Assembly (NCBI GenBank): GCA_900542155.1
Contig: UQMD01000001.1
Location: 186,001-250,000, forward strand
Source: an uncultured Collinsella sp.
GTDB lineage: Bacteria; Actinomycetota; Coriobacteriia; Coriobacteriales; Coriobacteriaceae
DNA length: 64,000 nucleotides
Direction: 5' to 3'
Below, one piece after another: positions 51,048-59,389 of the stretch. Position numbers and translations under genes: made by a program. The notes beneath the pieces are model-generated. The model had not been told where the DNA came from, did no database searches, and saw only the letters and a list, made by a program, of their open reading frames with translations. Position 1 is the first letter of the stretch; each line of letters begins with the position of its first letter.

Positions 51048-52388
51048 ATGTTAACTACCAAGGAAGCCGCCGAACTGCTCGACATCACTCCGCGCAGGGT
51101 GCAGGAGCTCATAAATAACGGAGCACTTGAGGCCCGGAAGGCTTCTGGCGTGTGGCTTATCGACAAAGACAGCGTAGACACGCGACTCCGCTCCGCAACC
51201 AAAAGAGGGGGACGGCCTCGTCGTGGACACGGGAAAAGCGAGATCGCATTCACCCTCATGAATCGCACGCACGAGGTCGCCCAGCTGGTCTACAGCACAT
51301 CGCGAAAAGACTTTACCCACATCGGTGCCGACATCGATTACGCCCACGCCCCTATTGGAGTATTTGGCCCTAATAGCCCCATATCGCTCGACTCCTTCCG
51401 CATCTGGTGGCGCGGCCGCGGTATCCCGCTCGCACGCATTGGGCTAGCTTCCCTGCTTGCAGAAGCCGCAGTCGATGTTCCCGATGAACTCGTACAGCGA
51501 AATCTTGGTCTCTCCTTATCCGACCAGTATTGGATTAGGCCCCAAGACTCCGGTCTCGCGTGGGAAGATATCAATTTCTTCAATAATGCTTTTGACGACG
51601 TCTCTCTCAGCATCGCGCCCTTCGCCCCAGAGGGCAAGGCGGCTGCCGCAAAGCCCGACAACACCTCGGACGGCAATCTTCAAAAGTACTGGACATGCGA
51701 GGGTGACCGTCGAATCCTCCACAAGGCAGGTGCGCATCTAAACCAGGAACCCTATAACGAGATGGTGGCGACTGCACTTCACCGTCGCATCCTAAACGCT
51801 TGCGATTATGTACCCTATTCGCTCGAAGGCGTGGGTACTTCTGCCCTGAGCATATGCGATGTCTTCTTAACTGATGAAGAAGAGTATGTCCCTGCGTTCT
51901 ATGTAAACCAGCACGCAAACGCAGATGAACGGCTAACCGACTACGAGCGATATGTAGCAAACTGCGAAGAGCTCGGGGTGACAGGCGTCAAGGATGCCCT
52001 TGACCGCATGATTGTATGCGACGACATCATCGCCAACTATGACCGCCATTGGCGTAACTTTGGCCTTGTACGAAACGTCAACACGCTAACCTGCAGACCT
52101 GCCCCCATCTTCGATTCGGGCTCATCGCTCTGGTGCAACATATCTCTAGATGAGCTTAGGGCAGGAGAGCACAGTTTTACCAGCGCACAATTTCATTCAA
52201 GTCCCGCCAAACAAATGTTGCTCGTCGAGGATATGAGCTGGTTTGACGGCAACAGCCTCGATGGTTTCGTTGACGAGGCAATCAAGATTCTATCCAGAAA
52301 TGATGCTCTAACAGCGAGACTGCCGTATCTAAAAGAGGCGCTAACATGGCGCCTCGAAAGAATGATCGACATCGCTGAATGGAATTAG
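51048..52388 (+). CDS. HTH-HipA-like kinase fusion
   Basis: 446 residues. Residues 1-55 are an excisionase-type helix-turn-helix (LTTKEAAELLDITPRRVQEL then a wing). The remainder is HipA/CtkA-like: VCDDIIANYDRHWRNFGLVR has the catalytic D-x-x-x-x-N-x-D-R-H-x-x-N form and APIFDSGSSLW the metal-binding Asp. A kinase that may phosphorylate a protein in the host cell, fused to its own regulator. The start follows the inverted-repeat operator. Confidence 0.75.
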   Translation: MLTTKEAAELLDITPRRVQELINNGALEARKASGVWLIDKDSVDTRLRSATKRGGRPRRGHGKSEIAFTLMNRTHEVAQLVYSTSRKDFTHIGADIDYAHAPIGVFGPNSPISLDSFRIWWRGRGIPLARIGLASLLAEAAVDVPDELVQRNLGLSLSDQYWIRPQDSGLAWEDINFFNNAFDDVSLSIAPFAPEGKAAAAKPDNTSDGNLQKYWTCEGDRRILHKAGAHLNQEPYNEMVATALHRRILNACDYVPYSLEGVGTSALSICDVFLTDEEEYVPAFYVNQHANADERLTDYERYVANCEELGVTGVKDALDRMIVCDDIIANYDRHWRNFGLVRNVNTLTCRPAPIFDSGSSLWCNISLDELRAGEHSFTSAQFHSSPAKQMLLVEDMSWFDGNSLDGFVDEAIKILSRNDALTARLPYLKEALTWRLERMIDIAEWN

Positions 52389-52415
52389 CGAGACAGCGTC
52401 GCGCCGTCAGCTCCC

Positions 52416-53093
52416 CTACCGTCCGCGCAGGGCCTTAAGCTTGGCTAGGGCCTCGGGGCTCAGGCGGCTGCCCAGAGTCATCTTGATCTGCGGAGCTTCC
52501 TCTGCCTCGTGAACGTCGTTATCGATCTGTTTGATCTCGTCCACCAGCATGCGGCTCGAGATGCGCGTAACGCCCTTACCCATGACGACGGCTTGGATCG
52601 TGCCATCGCTCGACACCACGGAGCACGCGCGGCCTTCCTCGCGCGCCTCGATGCAGAGCTTCTGCACCACGGTGTCGGCCGATACGCCCGTCGGCGAAAA
52701 CTCGATGCGCACGCCGCGGGCGGGCAGGTTGGGGCGCTCGCTGGAGATATTGCCCGCGCCGTCAAACACGATTACGGCCTCGTAGCGGCCCTGGGCAAAC
52801 GCGGCAACATCGTTGATGAGTGCCGTGCGCGCCATATCGTGAACGTCGCTGGAATACGGATCATCGGAATGGTCGTAGACGAGCTTTTCGTAGCGCGGCG
52901 TGCAGTGGATCACGTTGTAGCCGTCGACCACCAGCAGCTCGGGCTTATTGGAGTGCACCGTCGAGACCGGGTCGGCGATGGCCTGCGCAAACGCATTGCC
53001 GCCCACGCCATAGGTCGCGGCCGAAACAATCGGCTTGGCCGAGCCTTCGCCAAAGCGCTTGGCCTTGGACTTGGCGCGGTTCTTCTTGGACAT
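52416..53093 (-). CDS. yacP: NYN-domain (YacP/Rae1-like) ribonuclease
   Basis: 225 residues. After a Lys-rich start, the PIN-like NYN domain appears as LLVVDGYNVIHCTP, VIVFDGAGN and CSVVSSDGTIQ, with the acidic residues expected of a metal-dependent RNase. In Bacillus the homologue Rae1 cuts mRNA in the ribosomal A site. It follows rlmB by three bases in the same conserved operon. Confidence 0.9.
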   Translation of the reverse strand: MSKKNRAKSKAKRFGEGSAKPIVSAATYGVGGNAFAQAIADPVSTVHSNKPELLVVDGYNVIHCTPRYEKLVYDHSDDPYSSDVHDMARTALINDVAAFAQGRYEAVIVFDGAGNISSERPNLPARGVRIEFSPTGVSADTVVQKLCIEAREEGRACSVVSSDGTIQAVVMGKGVTRISSRMLVDEIKQIDNDVHEAEEAPQIKMTLGSRLSPEALAKLKALRGR

Positions 53094-53096
53094 GCG

Positions 53097-54011
53097 CTAC
53101 TCCTCCCCCATGAGCTCGCCGGCATTGTGGCGCAGCCACTCAAAGCACAGCGCGGTGGTCGCCTGGGCCACGTTGAGACTCTCGGTCATGCCGCGCTGGG
53201 GAAGCTTGGTCAAAAAGTCACATTTCTCGAGCACCAGACGCGAGATGCCGTCGCCCTCGGAGCCCATGACGAGCGCCACGCGGCCCTCGAAGGGAGCATC
53301 CCAGCAGCTGCCCTCGGCATGCTCGGAAGCGCCACCCACCCAAAAGCCGGCGGCCTTGAGGTCATCGAGCGCACGGGCGATATTGGGCACCTGCGCGATA
53401 GGCAGATGCATGACGGCGCCGGCGGAGGTCTTGTAGCTGCCCACGGTCACGCCGGCGGCACGCTTGTTGGCGATGATGACGCCCGCTGCGCCCACAACCT
53501 CGGCAGAGCGCACGATGGCGCCAAAGTTACCGTCGTCGGTCACATGGTCGAGCACCACGACAAGCGCCGGGCCCTCGCCTGCGCGGTCGAGGATGTCGGC
53601 GACATCGGCGTAAGGGAAGTTGCCCACCTCGAGCGCAATGCCCTGGTGAGCGCCATGGCTCGACAGCGCATCGAGCTGCGCGCGCGGCACATACTTAATG
53701 CGGACACCCGTGGCGTTGAGGTCATCGACCAGGCGCGACAGAGCGGCATCGCGCTCCCCGCCCTCGGCGATGAGCGCGCACTTGATGGGAAAACCGGTGC
53801 GCAGCGCCTCGGCGGCAGCACGACGACCTTCGATAAACTCGCCCTTGGGAACCTGGATAGCGTCGCGGTTACGATCGCGTTGCGGACGTGCGGCCTGGGC
53901 GCGATCGCGCTGGCCCTTGGGAGCGGCAGCGCGGTCGTTGCGGCGAATCGGACGCGAGCCAGAAGCAGTCTGCTTGCCGCCACGAGGCGCACGCTTGCGA
54001 TTGTCGGCCAT
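53097..54011 (-). CDS. rlmB: 23S rRNA (guanosine-2'-O-)-methyltransferase RlmB
   Basis: 304 residues: a basic, disordered N-terminus (1-50), SpoU substrate-binding domain with EFIEGRRAAAEAL, and the SpoU catalytic knot: VVLDHVTDDGNFGAIVRSAE, LVMGSEGDGIS and LPQRGMTESLNVAQATTAL. It methylates a G in domain V of 23S rRNA using AdoMet. It is in the cysS-rlmB-yacP cluster. Confidence 0.95.
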   Translation of the reverse strand: MADNRKRAPRGGKQTASGSRPIRRNDRAAAPKGQRDRAQAARPQRDRNRDAIQVPKGEFIEGRRAAAEALRTGFPIKCALIAEGGERDAALSRLVDDLNATGVRIKYVPRAQLDALSSHGAHQGIALEVGNFPYADVADILDRAGEGPALVVVLDHVTDDGNFGAIVRSAEVVGAAGVIIANKRAAGVTVGSYKTSAGAVMHLPIAQVPNIARALDDLKAAGFWVGGASEHAEGSCWDAPFEGRVALVMGSEGDGISRLVLEKCDFLTKLPQRGMTESLNVAQATTALCFEWLRHNAGELMGEE

Positions 54012-54154
54012 AAAACGGCCTCCTTAAATAGATAACGAACAAGAATCGACCGTCCGAGCCATGGCACCTTGCCTTTCAATCGTCGGGCATGACCACCAGG
54101 TCTATGCCCTCCTCTTTCAAGGCAATCTGCCGCACCTCGAACGGTCGACAAATA

Positions 54155-55621
54155 CTAGAGACTCTTAATACGAGTGCCCGCGGCAGTATCCTCAATGGTG
54201 AGGCCCAGGTCCTTGAGCTGGTCGCGGATGGCGTCTGCCAGATCCCAGTTCTTGGCGGCGCGGGCCTCGGCGCGGGCCTCGAGAATCTTGGCAGCGGCCT
54301 CGTCCACGTCGTCGCCCGTGTAGGCAACCAGGCCGGCGGCTACGCCCAGCAGGCCCAGCGGCAACTCGACCTTTGGCTCGGGGAGCTCAACGCCAAACGT
54401 ATCGAGCAGCTCGACCAGCGTATCGGCGGCGGCAAGCGCGGCGGCCTTGTCGGCAGCGTCGCCCGCCTGCTCCAGGTACTGGTTGCACTCGGTCACAAAG
54501 CCAAAGACGGCACCCATGGCACCGGCGGTGTTAAAGTCGTCGTCCATGCACTCCTTAAAGGTGGCACGGGTCTCGGCGGCCTTGGCGGCAAACGCCTCGG
54601 ATGCTGCCTCATCGGCATCGGCCGTCGCATGGTTCGCGGCCCAGCGCAGGTTCTCGACCGTACCGGCGATACGCGTGAGCGAGTTCTCGGCACCCTCCAA
54701 GCGCTCCCAAGAAAAGTCGAGCGGCGAGCGATAGCTCGTCTGCAGCATCAGCAGGCGCAGGGCGGCAGCGGAGTGCTGCTCGAGGACCTCGGCCAGCGTA
54801 AAGAAGTTGCCGAGCGACTTGGACATTTTCTCGCCGTCTACCAGCAGCATGCCCGTGTGCATCCAGGTGTTGGAGAAGCCCTGGTGCCAGGCGCAGGTGG
54901 CCTGGGCGCACTCGTTCTCGTGATGCGGGAAGGCAAGGTCGGAGCCGCCGCCGTGGATGTCGATCGGGGTGCCCAGGTAGCGATGCACCATGGCGGCGCA
55001 CTCGGTGTGCCAACCGGGACGGCCCTCGCCCCAGGGGCTCGGCCAGCTGGGCTCGCCGGGCTTGGCAGCCTTCCACAGGGCAAAGTCGAGCGGGTCGTTC
55101 TTGTCCTCGTTCTCCTCGATGCGCGCGCCAACCATAAGGTCGTCGATGTTGCGGCCCGAGACCTGACCATAGTTGGGATCGCTGCGCACGGCAAAGTACA
55201 CGTCGCCGTTATCGGCTGCGTAAGCGTGGCCCTGCTCGATGAGCGTCTTGATCATAGCGATCATGGGGCCGATCTCCTTGGTGGCGCGGGGGCGCACATC
55301 GGGATCGAGCACGTTGGCGGCGCGCATGACGCCGATGAACTTGTCGGAGAACTCCGTCGCGACCTCGGCGGCAGTGCGGCCCTGCTCGTTGGCGCGTTTG
55401 ATGATCTTGTCATCGACATCGGTGAGGTTCTGGGCGAACGTGACCTCGTAGCCGCTCGCGATGAGCCAGCGACGAATCACGTCAAAGCTGATGAACGTGC
55501 GGGCATTGCCGATGTGGATGTTGTCGTAGACCGTGGGGCCGCACACGTACATGCGAACCTTCCCGGACTCGATGGGCTGAAACTCTTCCTTTTTATGGGT
55601 AGCGCTGTTGTAGATACGCAT
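54155..55621 (-). CDS. cysS: Cysteinyl-tRNA synthetase
   Basis: 488 residues. The class I HIGN motif is YDNIHIGNARTFISFD, zinc ligands are VCGPTVY and the C-terminal set, and KMSKS is in VDGEKMSKSLGNFFTL. It charges tRNA-Cys. It is three bases from ispF, so they are cotranscribed. Confidence 0.97.
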   Translation of the reverse strand: MRIYNSATHKKEEFQPIESGKVRMYVCGPTVYDNIHIGNARTFISFDVIRRWLIASGYEVTFAQNLTDVDDKIIKRANEQGRTAAEVATEFSDKFIGVMRAANVLDPDVRPRATKEIGPMIAMIKTLIEQGHAYAADNGDVYFAVRSDPNYGQVSGRNIDDLMVGARIEENEDKNDPLDFALWKAAKPGEPSWPSPWGEGRPGWHTECAAMVHRYLGTPIDIHGGGSDLAFPHHENECAQATCAWHQGFSNTWMHTGMLLVDGEKMSKSLGNFFTLAEVLEQHSAAALRLLMLQTSYRSPLDFSWERLEGAENSLTRIAGTVENLRWAANHATADADEAASEAFAAKAAETRATFKECMDDDFNTAGAMGAVFGFVTECNQYLEQAGDAADKAAALAAADTLVELLDTFGVELPEPKVELPLGLLGVAAGLVAYTGDDVDEAAAKILEARAEARAAKNWDLADAIRDQLKDLGLTIEDTAAGTRIKSL

Positions 55622-55624
55622 TCG

Positions 55625-56119
55625 TTACTCCTTAACGGTTTTCTGTAGCAGGCAGACGGCCCAGGCGCCAATTCCCTCGCCTTGGCCTTCCCAACCGAGC
55701 TTTTCGGTCGTGGTGGCGGCGACGCCCACGTTTTCGACGTCGACGCCCAGGGCATGGGCAAGGTTGGCGCGCATGGCATCGCGGTGCGGAGTGACCTTGG
55801 GTTGCTGACAGGCAATGGTGCAATCGGCATCGACAAACTCAAAGCCCAGCTCGCGCGCATAGTCCATCACGCGGGCGAGCAGCACCATCGAATCGGCACC
55901 CTCGTAGGCGGGATCGGTGTCGGGGAATAGCTTGCCGATATCTCCCCCGCGGCAGGCGCCCAGAATGGCGTCGGCCAAGGCGTGCGCGAGCACATCGGCA
56001 TCCGAGTGGCCCAGCAGGCCGCGCTCGTAGGGAATGTCGACACCGCCGATGATACATCGACGCCCCTCCACCAGACGGTGAACGTCGTAGCCATGGCCAA
56101 TGCGCAGGTTACTGAACAT
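55625..56119 (-). CDS. ispF: 2-C-methyl-D-erythritol 2,4-cyclodiphosphate synthase
   Basis: 164 residues. RIGHGYDVHRL and GLLGHSDADVLAHALADAIL supply the zinc ligands; the C-terminal VGVAATTTEKLGWEGQGEGI binds the nucleotide. It makes the cyclic diphosphate of the MEP isoprenoid path. The start MFSNLRIGHG overlaps the ispD stop by 11 bases. Confidence 0.95.
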   Translation of the reverse strand: MFSNLRIGHGYDVHRLVEGRRCIIGGVDIPYERGLLGHSDADVLAHALADAILGACRGGDIGKLFPDTDPAYEGADSMVLLARVMDYARELGFEFVDADCTIACQQPKVTPHRDAMRANLAHALGVDVENVGVAATTTEKLGWEGQGEGIGAWAVCLLQKTVKE

Positions 56120-56837
56120 GGGGAAGGTCCTCTCCCTCGGCCATGCGGCCAAGCAGAATCGCGGTTACGGGACGCAGGTCCTCGGGTACCGTCACCTTAA
56201 GGTTATCGCGCGGGCTCTGGACGCAGCGGACGCGCCCACCCATGCGCTCGACCAGTGACGAATCGTCCGTGCCGATAAAGCCCTCGGCAATCGCCGCGGC
56301 ATGGGCGCGCTTCATGGCGTCGACGCTAAAGATCTGCGGCGTCTGCGCGGCCCAATAGAGCTCGCGCGGCGGCGTCTCGACGATGTTGTCGCCATCGACG
56401 ATCTTGAGCGTATCGATCGCGGGCTGACCGCACACGACACCGTCGAGCGAGCGGTCACCCACAAGCACGTCAATCGCATGATCGATGGCCTCGGTCGTGA
56501 TAAGCGGACGGGCGCCGTCGTGGATGGCGACATATTCGAAACCCGTCGGTACCGCATGCATGCCGGCACGGGTGGAATCCTGACGGGTATCGCCGGCATC
56601 GGCGAAGCTGATGGGCGTGTCATAGTCAAACGGATCGATGGCCAGGCGGCGCATCTCGGCGCGGCGCTCGGCAGGACACACCACCACGATGTGGCCGACC
56701 TTGTCGCTCCGATCGAACGCGCGGATAGACCAGCTCATGAGCGGACGGCCCGCCACGTTAACGAGCTGCTTGCCGCCGGGATTTCCAAAGCGCTGGCCGC
56801 TGCCGCCGGCAACGACCACGGCGCATACGGGCGCCAT
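56109..56837 (-). CDS. ispD: 2-C-methyl-D-erythritol 4-phosphate cytidylyltransferase
   Basis: 242 residues. VVVAGGSGQRFGNPGGKQLV is the CTP-binding P-loop; RQDSTRAGMHAV, HDGARPLIT and ESPRDNLKVT-like KVTVPEDL are typical. It couples CTP to MEP. Its ATG shares a base with the disA stop (TAATG). Confidence 0.95.
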   Translation of the reverse strand: MAPVCAVVVAGGSGQRFGNPGGKQLVNVAGRPLMSWSIRAFDRSDKVGHIVVVCPAERRAEMRRLAIDPFDYDTPISFADAGDTRQDSTRAGMHAVPTGFEYVAIHDGARPLITTEAIDHAIDVLVGDRSLDGVVCGQPAIDTLKIVDGDNIVETPPRELYWAAQTPQIFSVDAMKRAHAAAIAEGFIGTDDSSLVERMGGRVRCVQSPRDNLKVTVPEDLRPVTAILLGRMAEGEDLPHVQ

Positions 56838-57904
56838 TATGCGTTCCCCTGTTTGGTGCCCTTCATGCGGTACAGCGAGTCCGCAAGAATGGCAGGGTTG
56901 TTGACGCCAAAGTCGCCTAGGCGCTCCGGATCCTCGCTGATGTCGTCCATGAGCTCCTGCAACGAGCCATACTCGTCGACGATCTTCTCGGCCACGCCGT
57001 CGCGCACGACGGACACGCGCGAAAGCGTGCGCAGGCCCAGCGGCGTCATGACGGAGTCCTCGTCCAGGTCGTCGTAACCCAGAACCGCCGCCACATGCTG
57101 TGGGTCGGACAGGTCCTTAGGTGTCATACGGCTCAGGTTGGCGCGAATCTTCTCGGCATTAGCCTCGGAAGAATCACTTGCGTAGTCGCGGATCATCAGG
57201 TCGTATTCGGTATCCATGCTGGAGCCCGCGAGCTGCTCGAGCTGCATCTGCACGAGCTTGCCCTGGTTGCCCAGCTTGACGATGCAATCCTTAAGCTCAG
57301 TCTTTGCCTGCTGCATGATCTCGAAACTCGAGAAAATGCCGGTGATGTCGGCGAGCGTAACGTAGTCGTCGAGCTCGAGGGCCGTCAGGCGCAGCAGGGA
57401 GCGGTCGAGCGACTGACGGGTAGTCTGGAGCGTGGCGACGAGCTGGTTGACCGAGCTCATGATGGTGGTGACGGGCTGGATCTCGTAGCTCTTGCCGTGA
57501 ACGTACACGTTGACGACGGCACGACGGGCCGAGACCGAGATCACGATGGCATCCGTGAGCACCGACATGCGGGCGGCGGTGCGGTGACGCATGCCCGTCT
57601 CACTCGTGGCAAGCGAGGGATCGGGATTGAGGTGGAAGTTGGCGCGCAGGATCTGGGTGAGGTCGCCGTCGATGACGATGGCGCCGTCCATCTTGGAAAG
57701 CTCGAACAGGCGGTTCGAGGTAAACGAAATGTTGAGCGGGAAGCCGTCGTTACCAGCAGCGAGCACGTTTTCGGTGTCGCCGACGCAGATAAGGGCGCCC
57801 AGGTGACCAGCAATGATCATGTCGAGGGCGGTGCGGATCGGCTGGCCAGGTGCCGTCAGGCGGATGGCCTGTTCCATACGCTTTTGCAGCTCGTTCTTAT
57901 CCAA
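56837..57904 (-). CDS. disA: DNA integrity scanning protein DisA, c-di-AMP synthase
   Basis: 355 residues. The DAC domain shows KMDGAIVIDGDL and GMRHRTAARMSV (DGA and RHR motifs); the middle helical and C-terminal HhH domains follow. It makes cyclic di-AMP from two ATP and pauses at branched DNA. It heads the ispD-ispF-cysS group, an order found in many Gram-positives. Confidence 0.96.
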   Translation of the reverse strand: MDKNELQKRMEQAIRLTAPGQPIRTALDMIIAGHLGALICVGDTENVLAAGNDGFPLNISFTSNRLFELSKMDGAIVIDGDLTQILRANFHLNPDPSLATSETGMRHRTAARMSVLTDAIVISVSARRAVVNVYVHGKSYEIQPVTTIMSSVNQLVATLQTTRQSLDRSLLRLTALELDDYVTLADITGIFSSFEIMQQAKTELKDCIVKLGNQGKLVQMQLEQLAGSSMDTEYDLMIRDYASDSSEANAEKIRANLSRMTPKDLSDPQHVAAVLGYDDLDEDSVMTPLGLRTLSRVSVVRDGVAEKIVDEYGSLQELMDDISEDPERLGDFGVNNPAILADSLYRMKGTKQGNA

Positions 57905-58063
57905 GGCATCGCTCCCATCGTATACGCTCCATAAACGTCAATAAGTTTCTCACGGTTTGCCTCTGTGACGCCCGCAAAATCCGATGCTTACAGAATGAGC
58001 GAACACAGCTGAGAGCCCCAATCCAAATGAGCTGCTTATGTGGTAGCATCGGGATTCGCATAA

Positions 58064-58200
58064 ATGAGGGAGTAGTCGCGTGATCGGGTTCGCCTCCGGT
58101 GGCGCGGCAAGTCAACACACTGGCCGATGCGGCCTGGCTTGCCTTAATGAACGAGACTCGTGGCTGTGCGCGCAACGCGTACGCCACGGGTCTTTTTTGT
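58064..58200 (+). ncRNA. yybP-ykoY manganese riboswitch with terminator
   Basis: Typical conserved parts are present: GAGGGAGTAGTCGCG at the 5' side and GCCTTAATGAACGAGACTCG after the paired arms, then the terminator. It lies upstream of a manganese exporter, as the class often does. It probably raises mntP expression when Mn(II) binds and the terminator is not formed. Confidence 0.75.
58154..58198 (+). terminator. Riboswitch expression-platform terminator
   Basis: GACTCGTGGC / GCCACGGGTC stem, then TTTTTT; the left arm overlaps the riboswitch 3' side. Confidence 0.8.
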
Positions 58201-58251
58201 TACTCCCCCAAGAGGTACACGCGGGCCCGCCCGCAGAGAGGGAGCCAGACT

Positions 58252-58830
58252 ATGGGACTCGCAGAGCTCGTGTTGCTCGCCGTTGGCCTTTCGATGGACG
58301 CCTTTGCCGTTTCCATCTGCAAGGGCCTCGGCATGAAGAAGATCAACTTTAAAGTCGCCGTGGTGCTCGGCCTGTTCTTTGGCGGCTTTCAGGCCGGCAT
58401 GCCCGTAATCGGATGGGCGCTCGGCAGTCAATTCATGGGCATCATCGGACCCATCGACCATTGGATCGCCTTTATCCTTTTGGCCTTCATCGGCGGCAAA
58501 ATGCTGTGGGAAGCCTTTACCGAAGACGAGGATGAAGGCGACGGCAAGGATGCCGAAAAGATTGACCTAGGCGAGTACCTGATCCTCGCCATCGCCACCT
58601 CAATCGACGCCCTAGCCGTGGGAATCTCATTTGCCGCGCTCTCGGTTGACATCGTTCCCGCTGTATCGCTTATCGGCGTCACAACGTTTATCTTCTCCGT
58701 CGCCGGCGTAGCAATCGGCCACACCTTTGGCGCGCGCTACGAAAAACCTGCCACCATCGTGGGCGGCATCGTGCTCATCCTCATCGGACTTAAGATCTTG
58801 CTTGAGCATCTGGGGATTTTGGCGCTGTAA
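58252..58830 (+). CDS. mntP: Manganese efflux pump MntP
   Basis: 192 residues, six spans. LAVGLSMDAFAVSICKGLGM and ATSIDALAVGISFAAL carry the paired Asp residues that move Mn(II). GAGAGGGAG is about six bases before the ATG at 58252. The manganese riboswitch above fits this job. Confidence 0.95.
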   Translation: MGLAELVLLAVGLSMDAFAVSICKGLGMKKINFKVAVVLGLFFGGFQAGMPVIGWALGSQFMGIIGPIDHWIAFILLAFIGGKMLWEAFTEDEDEGDGKDAEKIDLGEYLILAIATSIDALAVGISFAALSVDIVPAVSLIGVTTFIFSVAGVAIGHTFGARYEKPATIVGGIVLILIGLKILLEHLGILAL

Positions 58831-58868
58831 CGCCAAACACAATCGCTCAAAACTCAACGCCAGTACAA

Positions 58869-58900
58869 GGCCTCATGCAAAGTTTTGCATGAGGCCTTTT
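58869..58900 (+). terminator. Terminator of mntP
   Basis: GGCCTCATGCAAA / TTTTGCATGAGGCC with a T run. The stem contains ATGCAAAA-type sequence that also occurs in the hipBA operator. Confidence 0.85.
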
Positions 58901-58903
58901 CGT

Positions 58904-58942
58904 GCAGACTTTTGCATGTCATACTGATATGCAAAAGTCTGC
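58904..58942. promoter_or_regulatory. Inverted-repeat operator of hipBA
   Basis: GCAGACTTTTGCAT and its exact complement ATGCAAAAGTCTGC, 11 bp apart, 16 bases before hipB. Likely bound by HipB. Confidence 0.8.
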
Positions 58943-58957
58943 ATGTTGGAGATCGCC

Positions 58958-59389
58958 ATGGATACCCTTCCCATCACCACACCACGCCAAGCTGGCATCT
59001 ATGTGCGTCAGGCACGCGAGTCGCAGGAAATCACCCGTGCGGCCCTCGCTAAAAAAGCCGGCGTTTCGGAGCGCCTGCTCGCATCGCTCGAGCTAGGAGA
59101 CGCCACGGGTATTCGGCTCGACAAGTTACTGACCGTCTTTAACGCACTCGACATAGGTCTCTTTGCGCAAAGCGATAACGACTCCATCGCATCGCCCTCC
59201 GAACATCCGACGACGATAGCGGACCTCCCTATCGCGAACTCGAATGCCCTGCCAAAGCCAAGCGTAGGCAGACGACCCGCCCGTCAAGGAACGCCATCTT
59301 CCTATGGTGCCCTGCTGGCCCAAATCGCAGCCGAGCAAGGCCTTTCCGACACTTCAGACCTCTCCTTTGGCTGTAAGGTTGTGAAATAA
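58958..59389 (+). CDS. hipB: HipB-like antitoxin / XRE repressor
   Basis: 143 residues. Helix-turn-helix at about 12-65 (VRQARESQEITRAALAKKAG VSERLLASLEL); a flexible C-terminus. TTGGAG seven bases before the ATG. It abuts hipA directly (TAA then ATG) and likely represses the pair while inhibiting HipA. Confidence 0.85.
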   Translation: MDTLPITTPRQAGIYVRQARESQEITRAALAKKAGVSERLLASLELGDATGIRLDKLLTVFNALDIGLFAQSDNDSIASPSEHPTTIADLPIANSNALPKPSVGRRPARQGTPSSYGALLAQIAAEQGLSDTSDLSFGCKVVK

